Source of the DNA: an uncultured Chloroflexota bacterium
Lineage (GTDB): Bacteria; Chloroflexota; Anaerolineae; Caldilineales; Caldilineaceae
Assembly (NCBI GenBank): GCA_903879975.1
Contig: CAIRNL010000423.1
Location: 1-8,632 of the forward strand
DNA: 8,632 bases
Direction of reading: 5' to 3'
Part shown: piece by piece, positions 1-6,422 of the stretch
Position numbering within the stretch: the first letter of the stretch is position 1
How the letters are laid out: every line of letters begins with the position of its first letter
Position numbers and translations under genes: made by a program
The notes under the pieces: model-generated
The model's database searches: none
Told to the model about the DNA's origin: nothing
Seen by the model: only the letters and a program-made list of their open reading frames with translations

Positions 1-86
1 AATTCCGGCAAAAACTGCTCAATATCCGCAACCGTCAGATTACATTCTGGCGCAGGACACGTTTCGGTTACAATTCGGCCAGGCAT
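1..86 (-). CDS. 5' end of a minus-strand gene, possibly an IS701-type transposase (partial)
   Basis: Twenty-eight codons are visible before the gene leaves the window. The start is ATG at 86-84, preceded by AGGAG (99-95) at eight bases. The peptide begins MPGRIVTETCPAPECNLTVA and continues DIEQFLPE, with a Cys-x4-Cys pair at residues 10 and 15. The pattern 'L-T-x-x-D-I-E-x-F-L-P-E' resembles the N-terminus of IS701-type DDE transposases as I remember the family, and the adjacent transposase wreck on the same strand fits a mobile-element region. That assignment rests on a short stretch and is tentative. That a gene starts here is better supported, because the ribosome binding site is good and the frame is open to the edge. 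Confidence 0.5.
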   Translation of the reverse strand, partial: MPGRIVTETCPAPECNLTVADIEQFLPE

Positions 87-149
87 ACTCCTTTCTCCTG
101 CCTACTCGCTGGTAGATGGAGAACGATACCATGCCTGTTCATTTCACAT

Positions 150-839
150 CACGTTGGCCCTCCTTGGCCAGGGTTGCGCTGTAATACGAGTGTTCCCGGC
201 GGTCCGGGCGGGGCTGGGTCATAGAGCGCTGCATCCTGTCGCAGCCGGGTCACGATCGTCACGGGTTCCGCCAAGCCCGCACTTGTATAATCATCTGGTG
301 CGCCCAGTCGGTGGGCTGTTTGTGCTGCTGCTTGCGTCCGCCATAGTAGCGTTTCGAAGGCGCCAGTACCGTCAAGAAGGGCAAAGCCCACACGCGCTGT
401 GCCCACGGAATAGGCGCCAGTAGCATCATACACACTCAGCGCAGACCACTCGTCTTCACAAAGAACGACTTGCTCGACCGCACGGCATCCCGATAAATGC
501 CCCGTGCGGCAATCTTGGCACCACGGCGGCGTTCAATGTGGTCGTCGAGGCCGAAGACAATCGGGGCATTTGCAGGCACGAAGACTGTAAGCAGCAAATG
601 CAACAACACACCACTGACTGCGTGACTCGACCAGGTCGCCCGATTCAACACCCGATGGAAATTCTGAAACTGCCGTTCCTGGCTCAAACCCATCACACGC
701 AACGCCGAGGTGACAGTCCGCTTACCAGGCGCCAAGATAGCGCCGACCAGCAGAATTTTGGCCCACTCCCAAACACGTTCGCAAACATAGGTTCAAAATG
801 ACGCAACACGTATATAATGGCTGGTAGCAGGGTACGCAT
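150..839 (-). pseudogene. Decayed DDE-superfamily transposase remnant
   Basis: Reading on the minus strand from ATG 839 (AAAGGAAG at 851-844) gives MRTLLPAIIYVLRHFEPMFA. A one-base frameshift near 777-780 then leads into VWEWAKILLVGAILAPGKR, TVTSALRVMGLSQERQFQNF and the motif VFGLDDHIERRRGAKI, which holds the first catalytic Asp of this DDE transposase family. A TGA at 438-436 sits where the family has Trp (SGLR-W). The frame continues beyond it with MMLLAPIPWAQRVWALPFLT and DWAHQMIIQVR. Around 268-283 the frame changes and the sequence jumps to LAEPVTIVTRLRQDAALYDP, so a stretch of roughly 25-30 residues, expected to hold the second catalytic Asp, is missing. Similarity fades after about 206. 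The order of recognisable blocks leaves little doubt that this is a dead transposase. The exact IS family (IS701/IS4-like) is less certain, and I did not find its terminal repeats. Confidence 0.85.
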
Positions 840-960
840 GGCGCTTCCTTTCTTAGTCGATTGGTTTGCATCAAGCATAGCCTGCTTTCTTCTTATTGTC
901 TACCAAATGGATAAAGTCGAGCTGAGGTCCATCTGTACTAGCCAGTAAAGGAGTCTGTAG

Positions 961-1248
961 ATGGCTACCGGATTGGTTGTTCTTCTGGAAATTGCTGCCG
1001 GGCAACGCGACGCGTTTGTTGGCCTGGCCCAGGCGCACGCTGAGCGGTCGATGCGCCTGGAGGATGGCGGCTGCCTCAGCTTTGAGGTCTTCGTTCCTGC
1101 TGAGGATACGAACCAGGTCATTCTTGTCGAGAAGTATGTCGATGATGCAACGCTGCAGGCTCACTGGGATTCAGCGCACATGGCGGCCTATGTCGCACAG
1201 ACCAGCGGGATGATCGTGGGTCGTACGCGCTTCCGCTGTACGGTCTAA
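961..1248 (+). CDS. Antibiotic biosynthesis monooxygenase (ABM) domain protein, YgiN-like
   Basis: This 95-residue single-domain protein has the pattern of the dimeric alpha+beta ABM fold, whose members include quinol monooxygenases such as YgiN and heme-degrading or polyketide-oxidising enzymes. Visible parts are the first strand (LVVLLEIAAGQ, residues 5-15), a long helix (about 16-34), GGCLSFEVFV (36-45), the strand NQVILVEKYVD (51-61) and the family-typical H-W-D-S-A-H-M-A-A-Y stretch with His68 and His73. The length is normal for the family. The start is fixed by AAAGGAG at 947-953, seven bases before ATG. It is cytoplasmic, with no signal peptide. Substrate cannot be read from the sequence. 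It lies 102 bases upstream of the antiporter on the same strand with no visible terminator between, so co-transcription is possible. No convincing promoter was found in 840-960. Confidence 0.88.
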   Translation: MATGLVVLLEIAAGQRDAFVGLAQAHAERSMRLEDGGCLSFEVFVPAEDTNQVILVEKYVDDATLQAHWDSAHMAAYVAQTSGMIVGRTRFRCTV

Positions 1249-1350
1249 AGGGATGGCCGGCGAGAGGATCTACGATCGCTGGTTCGCTGCCCCCCCCAAG
1301 AGTGGTGACGGAAAGCGCACGAACCGTGCATCGATGGAGAGGAAACGACA

Positions 1351-2412
1351 ATGAAGGGTATCCGACTGCTGTTGCTCTTTTTTCCAGTGGCCGTTGTTGC
1401 CGAGCTACTACACTGGGGTGATCTCATCGTCTTCGCCTCGGCAGCGCTCGCTATCGTTCCCATTGCCGGGCTGCTGGGCGAGGCGACTGAGTCGCTTGCC
1501 GAGAAGACCGGCCCGCAGATCGGTGGACTGCTCAATGCCAGCCTGGGCAACGCTGCCGAACTGATCATTACGGTCGTAGCGATCAACGCCGGCAAGATCG
1601 CGCTGGTCAAAGCCTCGATTATCGGCTCGATCCTGGGCAACTTGCTCTTTGTTCTGGGGCTGAGCCTGTTGCTCGGCGGGATCAAGCAGGGCACGCAGAA
1701 GTTCGACCGCAACCGGGTCTCGATCGACGCCACCCTGGTGATCCTGGCCGCCATCGCGATCAGTATCCCGTCGCTCTTCAATGAGCTGATCGAGCCGAAC
1801 GTCCAGCGTGTGGAGACCCTCAGCTTGGCGACGGCCGTGGTCGTGCTGGGGATCTACGTGCTCTCGATCCTCTATGCCTTGCGCCAGCCGCAGAACAACC
1901 ATGTGCACGGCACGGGGATTGAACCGACCCATGCGGGTCCGCGCTGGGGTATCGGCCGCGCGGTGGTGATCATGGGGGTTGCGGTCGCCGGCCTTGCCGT
2001 GATGTCCGAGTTCCTGGTTGGCTCGCTGGAAACGGTGACGGCCACCTTCGGGCTGAGCGAGTTTTTTGTGGGTATCATTCTCGTGCCGATCATCGGCAAC
2101 GTGGCTGAGCATCTGGTTGCGGTGCAGGTGGCGATGAAGAATCAGATGGATCTGAGCCTATCGATTGCGCTGGGGTCGAGTCTCCAGATTGCACTTTTCG
2201 TGGCGCCGCTGTTGGTCTTCCTCTCGCTCTTCCTGGGCAACCCGATGACGCTCGAGTTCAACCATCCCGAGATTCTTGCTATGGTGGCGGCTTCGATCAT
2301 CGCTGCGCTCGTCGCCATCGATGGACGATCGAACTGGCTGGAGGGTGCCATGCTGATTGCCGTCTACCTGATTCTCGGCATCGGCTTCTTCTTTCTGCCG
2401 GCGATGATCTAA
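1351..2412 (+). CDS. cax: Ca2+/H+ antiporter, CaCA superfamily (CAX/ChaA-like)
   Basis: The 353-residue inner-membrane protein has about 11 hydrophobic segments in two homologous halves. Each half has the alpha-repeat expected for cation/proton exchangers: GLLNASLGNAAELI (59-72, acidic Glu70) and ILVPIIGNVAEH (243-254, Glu253), with the downstream partner helices KASIIGSILGN (87-97) and SIALGSSLQIA (271-281). The family exports cytosolic Ca2+, sometimes Na+ or K+, in exchange for protons. The hydrophilic loop joining the halves (about 178-199) contains His184, His186 and His194. Length is normal for CAX. The start is supported by GGAGAGG (1336-1342), eight bases before ATG. The response regulator follows after only 25 bases, so antiporter and two-component genes probably share a transcript. 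Ion specificity is an inference from the family; Ca2+ is the likeliest. Confidence 0.93.
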   Translation: MKGIRLLLLFFPVAVVAELLHWGDLIVFASAALAIVPIAGLLGEATESLAEKTGPQIGGLLNASLGNAAELIITVVAINAGKIALVKASIIGSILGNLLFVLGLSLLLGGIKQGTQKFDRNRVSIDATLVILAAIAISIPSLFNELIEPNVQRVETLSLATAVVVLGIYVLSILYALRQPQNNHVHGTGIEPTHAGPRWGIGRAVVIMGVAVAGLAVMSEFLVGSLETVTATFGLSEFFVGIILVPIIGNVAEHLVAVQVAMKNQMDLSLSIALGSSLQIALFVAPLLVFLSLFLGNPMTLEFNHPEILAMVAASIIAALVAIDGRSNWLEGAMLIAVYLILGIGFFFLPAMI

Positions 2413-2423
2413 AGTCAAACCAG

Positions 2424-2429
2424 AAAGGA
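2424..2429 (+). promoter_or_regulatory. Ribosome binding site deciding an ATT start
   Basis: AAAGGA ends eight bases before ATT at 2438-2440, ideal spacing for initiation there. The first in-frame ATG (2483) has no comparable Shine-Dalgarno sequence and would remove the first receiver strand and its acidic residues. The site lies just after the antiporter stop (2410-2412). Confidence 0.6.
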
Positions 2430-2437
2430 TATCCACG

Positions 2438-3115
2438 ATTACAAGGATTCTGGTCGTTGATGACGACGAAAGAATTGCACGGATGTTGCTTCGTGGGCTG
2501 ACATTGGAAGGCTATCAGACCGATGTGGCCAACGACGGCACCCAGGCTCTGCGCCTGATTGCACAGCAAGCCTACGATCTAATCGTTCTCGACGTGGTCA
2601 TGCCCGGAGCTGATGGGATTGAGGTCTGTCGCAGAGTGCGTGCAACGGGCAGTTTGCAGCCGATCTTGCTCCTCACTGCGCTTGATGAAGTTGCGGATCG
2701 CGTCATGGGGTTGGACGCCGGCGCCGACGACTATCTGGTCAAGCCATTCGCCTACGAGGAGTTGCTGGCGCGTGTGCGGGCGCTTCTCCGCCGTCGCCCG
2801 TCGGGAGAGAGCAGTGTGCTACGATTTGACGATCTTGCGCTGGATGCGATCACCTGGCAGGTGCAGCGAGGAAAGCGCGTCGTTGATCCTCTATCGCCGA
2901 CTGAGTTTGAGTTATTGGCGCTGTTTCTGCGCCATCCACGCCAAGTTCTTCGCCGCGAGCAAATCCTTGAACAGGTGTGGGGCTATGACTTCGACGGTGA
3001 AACCAACGTGCTCGATGTTTATGTGGGGTATCTGAGACGAAAACTGGAGGCTTCCGGCGAACCGCGTCTGATTCATACGGTGCGAGGAGTCGGTTATGTT
3101 CTACGTGAATCGTAA
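2438..3115 (+). CDS. OmpR/PhoB-family response regulator
   Basis: Read from the ATT at 2438 the protein is 225 residues, normal for the family. The receiver domain (1-118) starts MTRILVVDDDE, with the Mg-binding acidic residues Asp8-Asp10, the phosphoacceptor Asp52 in VLDVVMPGADG, Thr80 and Lys102 in DDYLVKPF. A winged-helix DNA-binding domain follows (about 126-225), with LSPTEFELLALFLRHP, the recognition-helix region ETNVLDVYVGYLRRKL and the closing TVRGVGYVLRES. It is a cytoplasmic transcription factor activated by phosphorylation from the adjacent kinase, whose gene overlaps its end by 20 bases. The start is odd: the frame is open upstream only from 2408 and offers no ATG, GTG or TTG before 2483, which would leave a receiver lacking beta-1 and the acidic pocket. 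A sequencing error (ATT for ATG) is an alternative. Regulatory target unknown; the reductase at 4648-6018 is a candidate. Confidence 0.93.
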   Translation: MTRILVVDDDERIARMLLRGLTLEGYQTDVANDGTQALRLIAQQAYDLIVLDVVMPGADGIEVCRRVRATGSLQPILLLTALDEVADRVMGLDAGADDYLVKPFAYEELLARVRALLRRRPSGESSVLRFDDLALDAITWQVQRGKRVVDPLSPTEFELLALFLRHPRQVLRREQILEQVWGYDFDGETNVLDVYVGYLRRKLEASGEPRLIHTVRGVGYVLRES

Positions 3116-4610
3116 GTTCGTCGAACCGCTCCTATCCTCTTGGCGGCGGTCGTCGATTCGAACTCGACTGACAGTACGTTATATTGCAGTTTTGGGCGTC
3201 GTATTGTTGATCTATGCGGTGCTTGTCAACGTCCTGTTGGTCTGGAACACACAGAATCTGATCGACCAAGAATTGATCCGCGAAGCGCAAAAAGTGCACC
3301 AACTGACGGATGCACACGACAGCACTGCGTTCGATAGACAATCCGCTGTGCTCTCCGATCTCAGTCAGACGCTTTCACCGGATGTTCTGGTGCAGGTGAT
3401 CGGGCTGGATGGCCAGATACTCGGCTACTCTGGCCGCGCAGGGTCCTTGCTGTTCCCTCTCGACCCCCAGATGCTGACTGAGACATTGAATGGCCAGTCG
3501 CACTTTGTCACTTTTGAGCACCAGGGTATCTGGCTGCGCGCCCATCTTTCGCCGCTGACATCTGGCGATCAGGTCATTGGATTGCTGTGGGTGGCACGTT
3601 CGTTGGAGACGCTGGGTGCGGCGCTCGACTGGCTGCAGATCATCCTGGCCGGTGCTGCTGTTCTGGCGCTGCTGGTAGTGGGCGTCTGGGGCAGGCAGTT
3701 GGCGCTCAGAGCGTTTCGTCCGGTCGATGACATGACCTTGACCGCCCAAAGCATCGGCCAGACACAGGATTTTGGTCGCCGCGTGATGTATAGTGGTGCG
3801 CCCGACGAATTAGGGCGGCTCGCCGATACTTTCAACTCCATGTTGTCAAGCCTCCAGGCTGCCTATGAACGCACTGAGAATTTGCTGGCTGCACAGCGCC
3901 GTTTTGTCGCAGATGCTTCGCATGAACTGCGGACGCCGCTGACCAGTCTGCGCGGAAATGTCGGTGTTCTGAGGCACCTGCTCGCTAAACAGCCCGCTGC
4001 GCCGGAGGGGAGCAGCGACATACTGAACGACATGGAGCATGAACTGGCGCGGCTCAGTCGGCTTGTGGATGGGTTGTTGGTTCTAGCACGCGCCGATGCC
4101 GGCCAACATATCGTCAAGATGCCAGTGGATTTGAGCGAAACGGTGCAGTCGGTGTTTCGCCAATTCCAGAGTCACACGACGCAACAGACGCTCTCCTTAG
4201 AGTGCCAGGACGGGCTGAGGATACCAGGCAGCGCCGATCATCTGATCCAGCTGACGCGTATCTTGTTGGACAATGCCGTCGCCTACACGCCTGCCGGCGG
4301 TCAGGTGCGTGTCGTGTTGAGGCGCAAAGACGGCAAAGCGGAACTGAGTGTTGTCGATACTGGCATCGGCATCAGCGTCGACGATCTACCGAACATTTTC
4401 GCACGTTTTTATCGGGGTCGCGCTGCGAGAGGACTCCGAGCAGACGGAGCAGGTCTCGGCCTGGCGATTGCCGCATGGATTGTCGCCGAACATAGGGGTG
4501 ATATTTCTGCCAGCAGTGAGTTGGGAAAGGGCAGTTCCTTCACGATTCATTTGCCTACAACTTTGCCGTCCGATGGTGGCGGCGGCAACACGACAACACA
4601 TCGCGTGTAG
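3096..4610 (+). CDS. Two-component sensor histidine kinase, HAMP-HisKA-HATPase
   Basis: The 504-residue membrane kinase partners the preceding response regulator. Segments in order: a basic N-terminus; a first membrane helix (about 29-50); an extracytoplasmic sensor (about 51-178) containing DVLVQVIGLDGQILGYSG, a PAS/Cache-like strand pattern; a second membrane helix (about 180-199); a HAMP linker (200-255); a HisKA helix with RRFVADASHELRTPLTSLRG and phosphoacceptor His276; then the ATPase domain with the N box (ILLDNAVAYTPAGG, Asn393), G1 box (VVDTGIGIS, Asp421), F box (FARFYRG) and G2 box (DGAGLGLAIA). All catalytic motifs are intact. The start is supported by GAGGAG (3084-3089), six bases before ATG, and the 20-base overlap implies translational coupling. 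The signal is unknown. I see no clear ExxE or His-rich metal-binding motif in the sensor. The C-terminus ends in a Gly/Thr-rich tail after the last strand. Confidence 0.95.
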   Translation: MFYVNRKFVEPLLSSWRRSSIRTRLTVRYIAVLGVVLLIYAVLVNVLLVWNTQNLIDQELIREAQKVHQLTDAHDSTAFDRQSAVLSDLSQTLSPDVLVQVIGLDGQILGYSGRAGSLLFPLDPQMLTETLNGQSHFVTFEHQGIWLRAHLSPLTSGDQVIGLLWVARSLETLGAALDWLQIILAGAAVLALLVVGVWGRQLALRAFRPVDDMTLTAQSIGQTQDFGRRVMYSGAPDELGRLADTFNSMLSSLQAAYERTENLLAAQRRFVADASHELRTPLTSLRGNVGVLRHLLAKQPAAPEGSSDILNDMEHELARLSRLVDGLLVLARADAGQHIVKMPVDLSETVQSVFRQFQSHTTQQTLSLECQDGLRIPGSADHLIQLTRILLDNAVAYTPAGGQVRVVLRRKDGKAELSVVDTGIGISVDDLPNIFARFYRGRAARGLRADGAGLGLAIAAWIVAEHRGDISASSELGKGSSFTIHLPTTLPSDGGGGNTTTHRV

Positions 4611-4647
4611 TCGTGCTACCACCGCGCCCGCACACTACGCACCCTCA

Positions 4648-6018
4648 TCAGCGCATCCCGAATTCTTCGATGACGATTTCGGGGCGCCGAATGCCCTGGG
4701 CGCGCAACTGTGAGCGCAACGCGTCCATCATCGATTGGGGGCCACAGAGCAGAAAAGTTGCGCGGGCGAAGCGTTCGGCACCGACAGTAGCTGCGATGTG
4801 CTCGGCGGTAAGTCGCCCCTGGTCTGCAGTGACGTGCAGATGGAAGTCCAGGTGCGGCAATTGCACACGTGCCAGCTCGATTTCTTCCAGGTAAAGGGCG
4901 TCTTCCGCCTGAGCAACCGTCCAGAAGAAGTCAATGCGGCGGTTGAGGTTTCGCTCTCGATGCTGCTCGTGCTGGAGCATGTCGAGGAAAGGCGTCACAC
5001 CGATGCCACCCGCCACCCAAACCATGTTAGTGGCGTCGCCATAGGCGTGGCCAAAGCTGCCGTACGGTCCCCACACAGCAACCTTATCGCCGGGTTGTGC
5101 GTGCACCAGCGAGCGGGTGTAGTCGCCCAACGCTTTGACGGAAATGCGCAGCGTATGTGCATCCGGCCGCCCAGAGAGCGAGAAGGGGTGCACTTCGGGT
5201 GCAATGCGCCCTGATGTCTCCGGCAGGGCGATAAAGATGAACTGCCCCGCTTGCGACACAACCGGCCGCTCCAGCGCAATCATCAGTTCGGTGAGGTTGC
5301 CCTTGCGGTTCACAGCGGTGAGTTGTCCTTTGATGCGCGTCCCACGCGTTGGATACCAAAGCAGGGTGTAAAGCCAGGCGTATGAACCCATCGCCGTCAA
5401 TGCGATCATGTACCAATCCCCCTGTAAGAGGATGGCGTGTAGGCCGCCTAACACGTAGGGAACGCCCATCCATTTGTGGCTGGCGAACCAAGCTTGATAG
5501 GAGAGCTTGACCCAAATCGTCAGTACGACGAGGGACACCAGCAGAAGTAACCCCACAACGCCGGTCGTATAGCCCCAATCCACGCCGGGCAGCAGATAAG
5601 TCGTCAGCAGCGCCTGATCTGGGCTTGCCTGCAGGATGAGGATGCCGCCGTGCAATATGAGGAGCGTCAGTGCCAGGCGTCCAGCAAAGTTGTGTGCCCG
5701 GTACACTTTGTCCAGCCCGCCAAAGAGCCATTCGACCCAGCGCCAGCGTGTCGCCAGCACAAAGTTCAGGCCAAAATAGATCGTGCCCCAGAAGCCCAGA
5801 GACGTACCCAGTTCATAGAGCGGGTCCTCTTTCAGGCCGCCACCCAGCAGAACGCCTCCTGCGATGCGATAGTCGAGAGCCATCCAGCCGGTAACGAACG
5901 AGGTGAGCAGCACATATAGGGCCAGCCCATTCAGCAACAACACGCCCACAGGATAGACGCGTACCCAGCGGCGTATGTGGCGATTGCGCAGACCTATGAG
6001 ACTTGGTGACGGAATCAT
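4648..6018 (-). CDS. Ferric reductase / NADPH-oxidase-like membrane flavocytochrome
   Basis: The 456-residue protein combines a heme-binding membrane domain with a cytoplasmic ferredoxin-reductase-type module, and should move electrons from NAD(P)H through FAD and heme across the membrane. The first half has about six helices (from residue 22 to 222), with candidate heme ligands His109 (RAHNFAG), His123 (LILHGG), His181 (ASHKWMG) and His194 (GGLHAIL). The second half has the FAD motif HPFSLSG (277-283), a GDYT turn, the nucleotide-binding VWVAGGIGVTPFLDML (333-348), FFWTVAQ, LLCGPQSMMDAL (423-434) and the typical C-terminal EEFGMR. There is no extra [2Fe-2S] domain. The start ATG 6018 has AGGAG (6030-6026) seven bases upstream. 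It converges on the kinase gene with a 37-base gap. The physiological acceptor (Fe3+, Cu2+, oxygen or a membrane partner) cannot be read from sequence. Confidence 0.92.
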   Translation of the reverse strand: MIPSPSLIGLRNRHIRRWVRVYPVGVLLLNGLALYVLLTSFVTGWMALDYRIAGGVLLGGGLKEDPLYELGTSLGFWGTIYFGLNFVLATRWRWVEWLFGGLDKVYRAHNFAGRLALTLLILHGGILILQASPDQALLTTYLLPGVDWGYTTGVVGLLLLVSLVVLTIWVKLSYQAWFASHKWMGVPYVLGGLHAILLQGDWYMIALTAMGSYAWLYTLLWYPTRGTRIKGQLTAVNRKGNLTELMIALERPVVSQAGQFIFIALPETSGRIAPEVHPFSLSGRPDAHTLRISVKALGDYTRSLVHAQPGDKVAVWGPYGSFGHAYGDATNMVWVAGGIGVTPFLDMLQHEQHRERNLNRRIDFFWTVAQAEDALYLEEIELARVQLPHLDFHLHVTADQGRLTAEHIAATVGAERFARATFLLCGPQSMMDALRSQLRAQGIRRPEIVIEEFGMR

Positions 6019-6050
6019 TGAGCATCTCCTGCTCCGAAACGATATTGATT

Positions 6051-6056
6051 GTTATA
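6051..6056 (-). promoter_or_regulatory. Candidate -10 box of the reductase gene
   Basis: TATAAC on the minus strand matches five of six positions of the sigma-70 -10 consensus and lies 32 bases upstream of the reductase ATG. No -35 hexamer is recognisable at 16-18 bases (the position reads ACAAAA), which would fit an activator-dependent promoter. Prediction only. Confidence 0.4.
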
Positions 6057-6080
6057 CTCACTATCGCGTGCCCTTTTGTG

Positions 6081-6093
6081 GTGACTCTGTGAC
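6081..6093. repeat. Short tandem GTGAC-TCT-GTGAC
   Basis: Two identical GTGAC pentamers (6081-6085 and 6089-6093) separated by three bases lie between the 11-base-spaced repeat and the reductase -10 box; a third GTGAC is at 6123-6127. Possibly a second regulator site, possibly chance. The remainder of the 404-base intergenic region 6019-6422 shows no gene that I can support. Confidence 0.25.
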
Positions 6094-6096
6094 CAG

Positions 6097-6113
6097 ATTA
6101 AGATCATCCTAAG
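6097..6113 (-). promoter_or_regulatory. 11-base-spaced direct repeat, candidate OmpR/PhoB-family operator
   Basis: On the minus strand the sequence reads CTTAGG-ATGAT-CTTAAT: two similar hexamers with exactly five bases between them, an 11-base period. This is the arrangement bound by tandem dimers of OmpR/PhoB regulators, and it resembles the PmrA/QseB box (YTTAAK-N5-YTTAAK, second half matching fully, first half with two differences). Its centre lies about 61 bases upstream of the start point predicted from the TATAAC box, a usual place for an activator. Linking it to the neighbouring response regulator is inference. Confidence 0.42.
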
Positions 6114-6300
6114 AATGGTGGGGTGACCTTCCTGCAGGTGTACTCGTCTTCCAGGGGCAAGGTGGGTCACACGGTCATCTTGCCGAGCCGTTTCATCAGG
6201 CTGGCAGATTGACTCGCCACTGCTGCGCGCACCTCATCAAACAGGACAATCCCACGCCCTCCCGTTTCGTAGGGACCCATGACCTTCCCATCGGGTGCGC

Positions 6301-6329
6301 TTGCCCGGCGCCCCAGGGTCTGCTATCCT
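6301..6329 (+). promoter_or_regulatory. Candidate sigma-70 promoter for rodA
   Basis: TTGCCC (6301-6306) and TATCCT (6324-6329) are separated by 17 bases, and the -10 box carries the extended TG motif (TGC directly before it). Transcription would begin near 6336 and leave a leader of about 87 bases before ATG 6423. It argues against the upstream in-frame ATG at 6279. Each hexamer matches consensus at four of six positions, so this is a moderate prediction. Confidence 0.42.
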
Positions 6330-6422
6330 ATGCATCGGATCGCCGTCGTTGCGTCCTCATCGTGGCGGCGTCAGCGCACTGTGCGACGCCGATCACGTGA
6401 TCTACCTGCTGGATTGGACACT

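Noticed and set aside
154..801. Plus-strand open frames at 154-423 and 538-801
   Set aside because: They are antisense to the transposase remnant, whose minus-strand reading gives consecutive recognisable family blocks.
1408..2112. Minus-strand open frame of 234 codons inside the antiporter gene
   Set aside because: Antisense shadow of the antiporter; Asp, Arg, His and Gln-rich with no recognisable motif.
4611..4647. Terminator in the gap between the convergent kinase and reductase genes
   Set aside because: Only a four-pair GTAG/CTAC hairpin is present and no T-run follows on either strand.
6123..6170. Inverted pair GTGACC ... GGTCAC as a terminator or operator
   Set aside because: Only six bases pair, with a 36-base gap and poor pairing inside; consistent with chance.
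6279..6422. N-terminal extension of RodA from ATG 6279
   Set aside because: The 48 added residues are Arg-rich, unlike SEDS N-termini, and lie across a plausible extended -10 promoter. The protein starting at 6423 begins as expected for the family.
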